Source of the DNA: Ruegeria_B marisflavi
GTDB lineage: Bacteria; Pseudomonadota; Alphaproteobacteria; Rhodobacterales; Rhodobacteraceae
DNA length: 64,000 bases
Direction of reading: 5' to 3'
Assembly (NCBI RefSeq): GCF_025673445.1
Contig: NZ_JAOVQN010000015.1
Span: forward strand, 1 to 64,000
In this document: piece after piece, positions 15,893-25,165 of the stretch
How positions within the stretch are numbered: the first letter of the stretch is position 1
Layout: every line of letters starts with the position of its first letter
Position numbers and translations under genes: made by a program
Notes under the pieces: generated by a model
The model's input: only the letters and a program-made list of their open reading frames with translations
What the model was told of the DNA's origin: nothing
Database searches by the model: none

Positions 15893-16375
15893 TCAAAACT
15901 CCTCCCAGATACAGCGAGAGTCCTGGAGGCGATAGGCCTCAAAATACTGTGTGGCGCCGGGTTGCGATGTGCCGAACTCGATCGGGCGGTCCGACATCGA
16001 GATCACCACCCGCGCCGGTGTGATGCCCCGGGTTTCGACATAGGGAACGGCCAGGATCTGGCACAGATGGGCCATGTCGATGGCGGCCACGTCATAGCCG
16101 ATCTGCCCTGCAAGATCGCCGATCCTGGGGGCCAGGAAGCGGAACCGCACCCAGAGCTCGCCCGGGTTGTTGTCGAGCAGGACATCGACCAGTTCGACCG
16201 GCTGGCCCGAGGGCACCGGCAAGAGCGCCTGGGCACGGACCGGCAGGGCAAGAATGGCGAGAGATGCCAGGACATAGATGCAACCCCGACCCCACGCAAA
16301 GCGGGCTCCTCCGGCCGGGGTTGCTTGCGCGACGCGCGTGGCGTGCGCTGTTCCATGTCGGCTGGCGCGGATCAT
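15893..16375 (-). CDS. DUF6497-like exported protein
   Basis: This 160-aa protein has an unusually long basic N-region (about 30 residues), then a hydrophobic core (IYVLASLAILALPV) and a probable cleavage after VRAQA. The mature domain, with VELVDVLLDNNPGELWVRFRF and a terminal SRCIWEEF, resembles DUF6497, an uncharacterised alphaproteobacterial family. The ATG at 16375 overlaps the stop of the cupin gene (ATGA), which favours this start despite the long basic leader. Location is probably periplasmic. Function is unknown. Confidence 0.65.
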   Translation of the reverse strand: MIRASRHGTAHATRVAQATPAGGARFAWGRGCIYVLASLAILALPVRAQALLPVPSGQPVELVDVLLDNNPGELWVRFRFLAPRIGDLAGQIGYDVAAIDMAHLCQILAVPYVETRGITPARVVISMSDRPIEFGTSQPGATQYFEAYRLQDSRCIWEEF

Positions 16376-16770
16376 GGGGCTGATTCGTCCTTTGTGTCAA
16401 ATTGAGCCGGAGAGATGATCTCGATCAGTTCCATATCGTCGGAATGCCGGACCTCGCGGTGCTTGATGCCCGGCGGTTGCAAGACGCAGGACCCGGCCCG
16501 CAGGATATGCTCGCCCTGGCCTTCGTATTCGAAGACAACCCAGCCCTTGGTGACATAAACCATCTGGAAGTCGAGCTCGTGGCTGTGCCAGGCGCCGGGG
16601 CTTTCCATGCCCGGCACCGCGCGGATCACATGGGCGCCGAACTTGCCCTTGGTGGCGTCGTTGATGCCCAGGTCGCGGTATTCGAAGAAGGCGCGCAGCC
16701 CCTGCCCGACGAAGGCGGAATTGTCGGCATGGGAGACGGTGAAGGCCTGATTTTTCCAAAGTTGAGTCAT
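16372..16770 (-). CDS. cupin-domain protein
   Basis: This 132-aa single-domain cupin has a metal-binding set visible as HSHELDFQ (residues about 62-69, two His and one Glu) and a later His in the second cupin motif (GIKHREVRH region). G(W)VVFEYEGQGEHILRAGS forms the intermotif strand pair. Cupins of this size are isomerases, dioxygenases or sugar- and ligand-binding proteins; nothing here decides. The gene overlaps its downstream neighbour by four bases. The stop of the GFA gene overlaps the cupin start likewise, so the three form a tight unit behind the GFA gene. Confidence 0.8.
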   Translation of the reverse strand: MTQLWKNQAFTVSHADNSAFVGQGLRAFFEYRDLGINDATKGKFGAHVIRAVPGMESPGAWHSHELDFQMVYVTKGWVVFEYEGQGEHILRAGSCVLQPPGIKHREVRHSDDMELIEIISPAQFDTKDESAP

Positions 16771-17255
16771 GGGTGCACCAGATGATGATGGTCATACACC
16801 GCCGGGGTTTGCGGGTTGCCTTCGAGATCGGTTGCGTGCTGGGCGTAGACCGGGAAACCGGCCTGCACCAGCGTCCCCTTTTGCGCGCATTCGGTGAAGA
16901 TGTACTTGGCGTTGTCGGGCGTCCGGTCGAACCAGTCGGGATTGTCGAGCGTGCCGGTCATTACGCCCAGGAAATCGGGGAACCGCTCCAGCTCCAGAAA
17001 CACGGTGGTGGAACAGGTCGGGCAGGAGTTCAGGTGGATCGCCTTGCCGCTGCCTTCGGAGACATGGGTATAGATGGCGGGCGTCCCCTGCACGAGGCGA
17101 AGTGCGCTGCGGGTGAAGCCGGCCAGCGCGTTCATCGGTGTCCCCGTCATCTTCTGGCAGAAACGGCAGGTACACCACGTCAGGCGCAGCGGCGGCGTGC
17201 TCACTTCGTAGCGAAGCGCGCCGCACAGGCATCCACCGGCGTGGGTCTTGTCCAT
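16767..17255 (-). CDS. GFA family (glutathione-dependent formaldehyde-activating-like) protein
   Basis: This 162-aa protein has the Cys4-type zinc sites of the GFA fold: GGCLCGALRYE (about residues 8-18), CTCRFCQK (about 29-36) and SCPTC (about 78-82). Family members include the S-(hydroxymethyl)glutathione synthase Gfa, but most are uncharacterised. The start at 17255 has GGAGG seven bases upstream; an upstream extension of 17 residues is Arg-rich and unlikely. It overlaps the cupin gene by 4 nt and follows the inverted repeat downstream of pccB. Confidence 0.85.
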   Translation of the reverse strand: MDKTHAGGCLCGALRYEVSTPPLRLTWCTCRFCQKMTGTPMNALAGFTRSALRLVQGTPAIYTHVSEGSGKAIHLNSCPTCSTTVFLELERFPDFLGVMTGTLDNPDWFDRTPDNAKYIFTECAQKGTLVQAGFPVYAQHATDLEGNPQTPAVYDHHHLVHP

Positions 17256-17324
17256 GTTCAACCTCCTCCCAGAGCGAAAGCACGTCAGGCGTCTTCGGCA
17301 AGTCATTCAGGCGCGGGTTCCGTA

Positions 17325-17375
17325 GGGTGGGCAGTTTGCCCACCTTTCGGGTTGGGGTGGGCAAACTGCCCACCC
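17325..17375. repeat. long inverted repeat of the GTGGGC family
   Basis: GGGTGGGCAGTTTGCCCACC (17325-17344) is followed ten bases later by its reverse complement (17355-17375). Each arm is itself nearly palindromic. It lies immediately 3' of pccB and can form a stable stem of about 20 bp, a likely terminator. A related unit occurs inside cobN at 35782-35805. Confidence 0.7.
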
Positions 17376-17382
17376 TCCAGGA

Positions 17383-18915
<1,533 letters not shown>

Positions 18916-18983
18916 GGCGATTGTCCCTTGTGAAATTTGTACGGACAATAGAGTGTCCGGGCGTCTGTCCAAAGCGTTATTCG

Positions 18984-19029
18984 GCAAATTTGCAAACTAT
19001 TGGCAAGACATGTTTTGCTAAATGCAAAA
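18984..19029. promoter_or_regulatory. candidate ScfR/PccR operator upstream of pccB
   Basis: TTTGCAAA stands at 18989-18996 inside the larger GCAAATTTGCAAAC. The inverted repeat TTTTGC-TAAAT-GCAAAA stands at 19013-19029. The same octamer occurs twice before the ScfR-type regulator gene. The region is AT-rich and lies between divergent pccB and the MFS gene, so it could control both. Confidence 0.6.
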
Positions 19030-19098
19030 TTGTTAATTAACACCTTAACTCTATCGGCCGACATGGACTCCCCTACGAGGCAGCCATAGATGTAAACC

Positions 19099-20304
19099 AT
19101 GCAGTTCACTTCGGCCCCTTCTCAACGGACTCCGCCCAAGCTGGTGACGCTGATCCTGCTGTCGGGCCTGTCGGCGCTGGGGATGAATATCTTTCTGCCC
19201 AGCCTACCGAACATGACCGAGTATTTCGAAACCGACTATCGGCTGATGCAACTCTCTGTCGCGCTTTACCTGGCGGTGAACGCGGCGATGCAGATCGTGA
19301 TCGGCCCGATGGCGGACAAGGCCGGGCGGCGGCCGGTGATCCTGTGGGGGCTGGGCCTGTTCATGGCGGCGACGCTGGGCTGCATCGTGGCGCCGACGGC
19401 CGAGATCTTTCTGTTCTTTCGCATGTGTCAGGCGGTGATCGCGGTCGGAATCGTGCTGAGCCGCGCCGCCGTACGCGACATGTACGAACAGGATCAGGCG
19501 GCGTCGATGCTTGGCTGGGTGACCATGGGCATGGCGGTGGTGCCGATGATCGGCCCGGCCGTGGGCGGCCAGCTGGACCAGATCTTTGGCTGGCAGGCGA
19601 ATTTCTGGCTGCTGTTTGCTCTGGGTGGCCTGGCGCTGGCGCTAACCTACTTCGATTTCGGGGAAACCGCGCTGAAAAGCGGCAAGACGCTGGGACAGCA
19701 GTTTCGGGAGTATCCCGCGCTGCTGACCTCGCCCCGGTTCTGGGGCTATTCGCTGGCCTGCGGGTTTTCCTCGGGAGCATTTTTTGCCTATCTGGGCGGC
19801 GCGCCCTTTGTCAGCACCGAGGTGTTCGGGATGGAGCCGGGGCGCATGGGCCTGTTTTTCGGCGCGCCCGCGATCGGGTATTTTGCCGGAAACTTCCTGA
19901 GTGGTGCGTTTTCTACCCGGGTGGGGGTCAACCGGATGATCCTTGGGGGCAGCTTGATGAACGCGCTGGGGATCTTCCTGTCGCTGGTGATCATGCTCGC
20001 GGGGGGCGGCAACGAATACACGTTCTTTGGCTTTATGACACTGGTGGGCGTCGGCAACGGCATGTCGATTCCCAATGCCACCGCCGGGGCCCTGTCAGTG
20101 CGCCCGCATCTGGCGGGCAGCGCCTCGGGGTTGAACGGGTCGATCATGCTGGGCCTGGGCGCGGCGCTGAGCGCGCTGGCGGGCACATTGCTGACGCCGG
20201 AAACCGGGGCGATGCCGCTTTTGTGGCTGATGTTTGCAACCGCCCTGCTAGGGATCGGCGCCATTGTCGCGGTGATCTGGCGGGCGCGTCGGCTGGGCCT
20301 GTGA
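19099..20304 (+). CDS. MFS transporter, Bcr/CflA drug-exporter type
   Basis: This 401-aa inner-membrane protein has 12 predicted helices. It carries the MFS A-motif GPMADKAGRRPVIL between helices 2 and 3, and a Bcr/CflA-like opening (LSGLSALGMNIFLPSLPNM). Proteins of this group are proton-driven exporters of drugs, sulfonamides or amino acids. It is divergent from pccB and shares its intergenic region. Its 3' end overlaps the opposing LysR gene by 57 nt. The substrate is unknown; the link to propionate metabolism rests only on position. Confidence 0.88.
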   Translation: MQFTSAPSQRTPPKLVTLILLSGLSALGMNIFLPSLPNMTEYFETDYRLMQLSVALYLAVNAAMQIVIGPMADKAGRRPVILWGLGLFMAATLGCIVAPTAEIFLFFRMCQAVIAVGIVLSRAAVRDMYEQDQAASMLGWVTMGMAVVPMIGPAVGGQLDQIFGWQANFWLLFALGGLALALTYFDFGETALKSGKTLGQQFREYPALLTSPRFWGYSLACGFSSGAFFAYLGGAPFVSTEVFGMEPGRMGLFFGAPAIGYFAGNFLSGAFSTRVGVNRMILGGSLMNALGIFLSLVIMLAGGGNEYTFFGFMTLVGVGNGMSIPNATAGALSVRPHLAGSASGLNGSIMLGLGAALSALAGTLLTPETGAMPLLWLMFATALLGIGAIVAVIWRARRLGL

Positions 20305-21150
20305 GGTCCGCACAGCAAGGGTCCGCTCGATCCACTGCGCAACGAGGCGGACCCGTTCCAGTTCCCGCAATTCGCGACGCAGCATCAGCCAAAGTTCACG
20401 CTTGGGCAGCGCGCCATGCCTGTACGGCAGTTCGACCAGACGCGGCTCGGCAGCGCCGACGATGCGGGGCAGCAGCGTCTTGCCGTGGCCGGCGCACACA
20501 AGCCGGTAGAGTGTCTCGGCATCGTTGACCGAGATATCAGTCGCTCCCTCGGCCGCGGCTGACCGCGCGATAGCTGCCGCTTGAGGCAGGTAGGACATGC
20601 GCGTCTCATAACCGATCCAGGGCATTTCCCCTGCAGCGCCGTGCACAGCATAGGCAGCATAGTCAAGATCGCCCAGCTTGCGCGCCAGCACACTTTGCCC
20701 GCCCTCTGTTGGGCGCGCCAGACGCAGGGCGATATCGGCCTCGCCGCGCAAGAGGCTGAGGTCGCGTGCCTCGGCAATCAGCTCCAGCCGCAGTCCCGGC
20801 GCCGTCGCGCGCAGGTCGTCGAGTGCAGGCACAAGGATTTGGTTGATCACCATGGGCACCGCCGTCAGGCGCACCGTTCCAAGGGCACCGCCGGTGTCAG
20901 CCCCGGCCAGAGCATCCACCGCCTGCATCTCGTCCCGCATGACCTCGGCATGGCGGTGCAGTCGGCGCCCGAAATCGGTGAGGTTCAGCCCCTGCCCGCG
21001 CACCTCGACCACCTGGCGTCCCAACGCCGCTTCGAGCGCCCGCAGGCGCCGCGACACCGTAGTCTTGTCCACACCAAGGGAACGAGCTGCCGCCTTGAGG
21101 CTGCCCGCCTGCGCAACCGCCAGCAGAAACCGCATGTCATCCCAGTTCAT
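20248..21150 (-). CDS. LysR-family transcriptional regulator
   Basis: This 300-aa regulator has an N-terminal winged helix-turn-helix (MNWDDMRFLLAVAQAGSLKAAARSLGVDKTTVSRRL; written here only as landmark residues 1-36 in parts). The effector-binding domain spans about 90-290. The ATG at 21150 gives the canonical LysR N-terminus; the frame extends 20 residues further without merit. It is divergent from the YciI-like gene, an arrangement in which LysR proteins commonly control the neighbour. The C-terminal end overlaps the MFS gene tail to tail by 57 nt. Confidence 0.88.
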   Translation of the reverse strand: MNWDDMRFLLAVAQAGSLKAAARSLGVDKTTVSRRLRALEAALGRQVVEVRGQGLNLTDFGRRLHRHAEVMRDEMQAVDALAGADTGGALGTVRLTAVPMVINQILVPALDDLRATAPGLRLELIAEARDLSLLRGEADIALRLARPTEGGQSVLARKLGDLDYAAYAVHGAAGEMPWIGYETRMSYLPQAAAIARSAAAEGATDISVNDAETLYRLVCAGHGKTLLPRIVGAAEPRLVELPYRHGALPKRELWLMLRRELRELERVRLVAQWIERTLAVRTSQAQPTRPPDHRDNGADP

Positions 21151-21246
21151 CGCGGCAATCTTGCATCTCCTGGCTGCGTTTTTCCACCCTGAACAGCAGA
21201 TTTGCAGCATGCCATCCTGTCCGCCTTAGCACCGAAAGGACAGATC

Positions 21247-21534
21247 ATGCTCTACCGTGTCACGTTTCAGGATAATCCCGGCAAGGAACATCTGCGCCAA
21301 AGGCATATGACCGAACACCTTGTGTTTCTGGCGCGGCATGGCGCGGCCATTCTTGGCGCCGGACCGTTGCTCGACGGAACCCAGGGGCGTGGCGGCATGT
21401 GGCTGGTCGAGGCCGCGACCCGCGCCGATGTCCAGACCCTTGTCGAGAAAGACCCGTTCTGGCCCACGGGCCTGCGCCAGAGCGTCAGCATCCTGGAATG
21501 GCGCCAGGTCTTTCGCGACGGACAGCCGGTCTGA
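21247..21534 (+). CDS. YciI-like protein
   Basis: This 95-aa protein is of YciI type: MLYRVTFQDNPG, then HLVFLARHGAAILGAGPLLD, then the C-terminal FWPTGLRQSVSILEWRQV. The fold is a ferredoxin-like alpha/beta dimer. The conserved His-Asp pair of some YciI enzymes is partly recognisable (His near 24). A few members are dehydrochlorinases or muconolactone-isomerase-like; most are unknown. AAAGGA lies seven bases before the ATG at 21247. It is divergent from the LysR gene and probably regulated by it. Confidence 0.75.
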   Translation: MLYRVTFQDNPGKEHLRQRHMTEHLVFLARHGAAILGAGPLLDGTQGRGGMWLVEAATRADVQTLVEKDPFWPTGLRQSVSILEWRQVFRDGQPV

Positions 21535-21549
21535 GCTTGCGGCGCGCGC

Positions 21550-21587
21550 TTTGCAAACGTAACCTCTCGACAAGGTTAATTTGCAAA
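21550..21587 (+). promoter_or_regulatory. paired TTTGCAAA boxes upstream of scfR
   Basis: Two exact TTTGCAAA octamers lie at 21550-21557 and 21580-21587, 30 bp apart, about three helical turns on one DNA face. They end 13 nt before the regulator's ATG, as expected for autoregulation by repression. Confidence 0.65.
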
Positions 21588-21600
21588 GAGTCGGCACCCG

Positions 21601-22998
21601 ATGGCCACCCAGAAACTCTATGCTGGCGCCAAGCTGCGCGAGATCCGCAACCGCCTGTCGCTGACGCAAAAGGATTTCGCCGCCAAGCTGGGCGTGTCGC
21701 TGCCCTATCTGAACCAGATGGAGAACAATAACCGCCCGGTCTCGACCTCGGTGGTGCTGGCGCTGGCGCAGGAATTTGGTCTGGACGTGACCGAACTGAG
21801 CACCGGCGACAGCGAACGGCTGGTCAGCGACATGCGTGAGGCGCTGGCCGATCCCATTTTCGCCGATGCGATGCCGCCGCTGGCCGATCTGCGCCTGACC
21901 GCGTCGAACGCACCGGCGCTGGCGCGCGCCTTTATCGAGTTGCACCGCACATACCGGCAGACACACGAGCGGCTGGCTTCGCTGGACGAGGCGCTGGGGC
22001 GCGAGGATGCCCGCATCCAGGCCAGCCCCTGGGAAGAGGTGCGCGATTTCTTCCACTATTGCGACAACTATATCGACGCGGTCGATCACGCGGCAGAGCG
22101 GTTCGCGGCCCGGGCCCAGGCCGAGGGTGTGCGCGGCGCGGCGCTGGCCGCGCTGACCGAACGCGGCGTGACGGTCGAAATCGCCGATATCGAAGCCTTG
22201 CGCCAGTACGACGCCGCCGAGCGTAAACTGCATCTGTCCTCTCGGTCGGCGCCTCAGACTCAGGTGTTCCAATTGCTGTTGCAGGTGGCGCTGCTGAGCC
22301 AGAATTCCCTGCTGGAGGCCACGCTCGATTTTGCCCGGTTCCACAGCGAAGAGGCCCGCGCCATCGCCAAGATCGGGCTTGCCAACTATTTCGCAGGGGC
22401 GGCGCTGATGCCCTATGGCGCGTTCCTGGATGCAGCGCAAAAGACGCGCCACGATCTGGAACTGCTGAGCACGCGTTTTGGCGCCTCGATCGAGCAGGTG
22501 GCGCATCGCCTGTCGACGATGCAGCGACCGGGCGCCAAGGGCATCCCGTTTTTCTTCGTCCGGGTCGATCAGGCTGGCACCATCACCAAGCGCCACTCGG
22601 CCACGCGGCTGCAATTCGCCCGCTTCGGCGGCGCCTGCCCGCTCTGGAACGTGCACCGCGCGTTCGAGACCCCCGGCCATTTCCTGCGGCAACTGGCGGA
22701 AACGCCCGATGGCGTGCGCTATATTTCTCTGGCCCGTGACGTGTCGAAAACAGGCGGGTCGTTCGGGGCTCCGGTGCGGCGTTATGCGATCGGTCTGGGC
22801 TGCGAGGTGCGCCATGCCGACCAGCTGGTCTATGCCGACAATCTCGATGTCAGCAATGCCTCTGCCTTCGAGCCGATCGGCATTTCCTGCCGCATCTGCG
22901 AGCGCAAGACCTGCCACCAGCGCTCGGTTCCGCCGCTGGAGCGGCGCCTGACGATCAACACCGACCGGCGCGGCACCCTGCCCTACGAGGTCAACTGA
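21601..22998 (+). CDS. short-chain fatty acyl-CoA regulator (ScfR/PccR type)
   Basis: This 465-aa regulator has an N-terminal XRE helix-turn-helix (about residues 8-62: LREIRNRLSLTQKDFAAKLG, YLNQMENNNRP). A long C-terminal region of the ScfR type follows and ends in the conserved Cys-rich segment ISCRICERKTCHQR. In Rhodobacter sphaeroides the ScfR member PccR controls pccB and propionate assimilation, and the family senses short-chain acyl-CoA. No HExxH metallopeptidase motif is present. Two TTTGCAAA boxes just before the gene and related ones before pccB fit a regulator of both. No strong ribosome-binding site is seen; AAAGAG within the second box is the nearest. Confidence 0.9.
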   Translation: MATQKLYAGAKLREIRNRLSLTQKDFAAKLGVSLPYLNQMENNNRPVSTSVVLALAQEFGLDVTELSTGDSERLVSDMREALADPIFADAMPPLADLRLTASNAPALARAFIELHRTYRQTHERLASLDEALGREDARIQASPWEEVRDFFHYCDNYIDAVDHAAERFAARAQAEGVRGAALAALTERGVTVEIADIEALRQYDAAERKLHLSSRSAPQTQVFQLLLQVALLSQNSLLEATLDFARFHSEEARAIAKIGLANYFAGAALMPYGAFLDAAQKTRHDLELLSTRFGASIEQVAHRLSTMQRPGAKGIPFFFVRVDQAGTITKRHSATRLQFARFGGACPLWNVHRAFETPGHFLRQLAETPDGVRYISLARDVSKTGGSFGAPVRRYAIGLGCEVRHADQLVYADNLDVSNASAFEPIGISCRICERKTCHQRSVPPLERRLTINTDRRGTLPYEVN

Positions 22999-23003
22999 TC
23001 TTC

Positions 23004-23059
23004 ATTTCGCTGAAAATACTCCGGGGGAGTCGCCGACAGGCGACGGGGGCAGCGCCCCC
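23004..23059. repeat. roseobacter 3'-end repeat, copy 2
   Basis: The unit TTTCGCTGAAAATACTCCGG leads into the hairpins GTCGCC-GACA-GGCGAC (23029-23044) and GGGGGC-AGC-GCCCCC (23045-23059). It lies between the convergent scfR and DUF465 genes and probably ends transcription from both sides. Confidence 0.75.
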
Positions 23060-23070
23060 GCCCCTTTGGG

Positions 23071-23310
23071 TCAGGCCTTGGACAGGATGCCCCAGATCTC
23101 ATCCTTCAGGGCCGCGCGTTTCTTGCGCAGCTCGACCTCGGCCAGTTCCTCCATCGGCTCCACGTTGGTCTCGGCCCGGTGCACTGCCCGGTTCACATCG
23201 TGGTACTCATCCGCCAGCCGGGAAAAATGCGCATCCGTCTGCTTGAGCTGGCTCATCAGGTCGATTTTTTCGGGAAATTCCTCGGCCAGTTCATGCGGGG
23301 TATGGGACAT
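23071..23310 (-). CDS. DUF465 (YdcH-type) small coiled-coil protein
   Basis: This 79-aa helical protein has the DUF465 pattern: HELAEEFPEKIDLMSQLKQ, then HFSRLADEYHDVNRAVHRAE, then ELRKKRAALKDEIWGIL. Family members are short cytoplasmic helical hairpins of unknown function. AAGGAG precedes the ATG. It lies convergent to scfR and is probably monocistronic. Confidence 0.88.
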   Translation of the reverse strand: MSHTPHELAEEFPEKIDLMSQLKQTDAHFSRLADEYHDVNRAVHRAETNVEPMEELAEVELRKKRAALKDEIWGILSKA

Positions 23311-23398
23311 CCGTTCGCTCCTTTTTCAATGTCAGCCCAGAGGCTAGACGCCCGCCACAAGGCCGACATTGACAGGGATCAAATCGGGTGCGACAGGC

Positions 23399-23421
23399 GA
23401 GATTTTTCGACGAAAAATCTC
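23399..23421. terminator. hairpin downstream of betA
   Basis: GAGATTTTTCG and its exact complement CGAAAAATCTC are separated by one base, giving a stem of at least nine pairs. It lies ten bases after the betA stop. There is no clean T-run after the stem, so its action as an intrinsic terminator is uncertain. Confidence 0.5.
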
Positions 23422-23431
23422 TGCCCCAACC

Positions 23432-25090
23432 TTACCGTTGCGAGGCCTTCCACCGCGGGTTGATCCAGGGGATGTCATTGGCGCGCGGCAGCGGGTCGCG
23501 GCCCAGGATATGGTCCGACATCTTCTCGCCCACCATGATCGAAGGCGCGTTGAGGTTGCCATTGGTGATCTGCGGAAAGATCGAGCTGTCGGCCACCCGC
23601 AGCCCCTCGACCCCGATCACCCGGCCCTGCCCGTCGACCACGGCGTTCGGGTCATCCGCCCGGCCCATGCGGCAGGTGCCGCAGGGGTGATAGGCGCTTT
23701 CGGCATGTTCGGCGATAAAGGCATTGAGTTCCTCGTCGCTCTGCACCGCAGCACCCGGCTGGATCTCTTTTCCGGCATAGGGTTTGAACGCCTCCTGCCC
23801 GAAGATCTCGCGCGTGAGCCGGATACAGGTGCGGAAATCGGCCCAGTCCTTTTCATGGCTCATGTAGTTGAAGCGGATCACCGGCGCATCCTCGGGCCGG
23901 TCCGAACGCAGCGTGACCGCCCCGCGCGAGGGCGAGCGCATCGGCCCCACATGGGCCTGGAAGCCGTGGCCCTCGGCCGCGGCCTGACCGTCATAGCGCA
24001 CCGCGATGGGCAGGAAGTGATACTGGATATCCGGATAGGGCACGCCGGGCTGCGAGCGGATGAAGGCCGCACTTTCGAACTGGTTCGAGGCGCCGAGGCC
24101 GGTCTTGGTAAAGAGCCATTGCGCGCCGATGGCCGCCTTGCCGAAGAGGTTCCAGTATTTGTAAAGCGTCACCGGCTGGATTGCGGCCTGCTGGATGTAT
24201 AGCTCCAGATGGTCCTGCAGATTGGCGCCCACGCCGGGGCGGTCGGCCACGACCGCGATGCCATGTTCGGCCAGGTGCGCCGCAGGGCCGATGCCCGACA
24301 GCATCAGCAGTTTCGGCGAGTTGATCGAGGAGGCGGCGATGATCACCTCGCGCCGGGCGCGGATCACCTCGGCCTTGCCGCCCCGGATGATCTCGACCCC
24401 GGTGGCACGGCCCTCTTCCATCACCACGCGGGCGGCCAGGCCGCGCACCACGTCGCAGTTCTCGCGCTTGAGCGCCGGTTTCAGATAGGCATTGGCCGCA
24501 GACCAGCGCCGCCCTTTCCAGACGGTCTGTTCCATCGGGCCGAAACCCTCTTGTTTCTCGCCGTTATAGTCGCCGGTGACCTCGTAACCTGCCTGCCGTC
24601 CCGCATCGACAAAGGCCTTGAACAGCGGGTTCGAGCGCGGGCCTCGGGTGACATGCAGCGGCCCGTCGGTGCCGCGCCAGGCGGCATCGCCGCCATGGCC
24701 GCCATCGTGCCAGGTCTCCATCCGTTTGAAATAGGGCAGCACGTCGGCATAGGCCCAGCCATCGGCGCCCATCTCGGACCAGGTGTCGAAATCCATCGCA
24801 TGGCCGCGCACATAGACCATGCCGTTGATCGAGGACGACCCGCCGATCACCTTGCCGCGCGGGCAGACCAGTCGGCGGTTGTTCAGATGCGGTTCGGGCT
24901 CGGACAGGTAACCCCAGTCATAGCGCGACATGTTCATCGGATAGCTGAGCGCCGCCGGCATCTGGATGAACGGCCCTGCATCGGTACCGCCATGTTCGAT
25001 TACCAGCACCGAGGCCCCCGCCCCGCTGAGCCTGTAGGCCATGGCGCAGCCCGCGCTGCCGGCCCCCACGATGACAAAATCCGCTTCCAT
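23432..25090 (-). CDS. betA: choline dehydrogenase (GMC oxidoreductase)
   Basis: This 552-aa FAD enzyme of the GMC family oxidises choline to betaine aldehyde at the membrane or in the cytoplasm. The FAD fingerprint GAGSAG is at residues 9-14. The GMC signatures PRGKVIGGSSSINGMVYVRG and ASSINSPKLLMLSGIG (split positions about 78 and 250) are present, and so are the active-site His regions HPCGTCRMG and NGNLNAPS. The length matches BetA. It lies downstream of a BCCT carrier on the same strand and opposite a BetI-type repressor, so choline is the natural substrate. A related alcohol remains possible. Confidence 0.92.
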   Translation of the reverse strand: MEADFVIVGAGSAGCAMAYRLSGAGASVLVIEHGGTDAGPFIQMPAALSYPMNMSRYDWGYLSEPEPHLNNRRLVCPRGKVIGGSSSINGMVYVRGHAMDFDTWSEMGADGWAYADVLPYFKRMETWHDGGHGGDAAWRGTDGPLHVTRGPRSNPLFKAFVDAGRQAGYEVTGDYNGEKQEGFGPMEQTVWKGRRWSAANAYLKPALKRENCDVVRGLAARVVMEEGRATGVEIIRGGKAEVIRARREVIIAASSINSPKLLMLSGIGPAAHLAEHGIAVVADRPGVGANLQDHLELYIQQAAIQPVTLYKYWNLFGKAAIGAQWLFTKTGLGASNQFESAAFIRSQPGVPYPDIQYHFLPIAVRYDGQAAAEGHGFQAHVGPMRSPSRGAVTLRSDRPEDAPVIRFNYMSHEKDWADFRTCIRLTREIFGQEAFKPYAGKEIQPGAAVQSDEELNAFIAEHAESAYHPCGTCRMGRADDPNAVVDGQGRVIGVEGLRVADSSIFPQITNGNLNAPSIMVGEKMSDHILGRDPLPRANDIPWINPRWKASQR

Positions 25091-25165
25091 CCGTCTTACT
25101 CTCTGTTTGTGTCTGCGCCGGTGGCACGAAAGGAACCCGGCGCGCGAGGGCCGGGTCCGGTTGTG

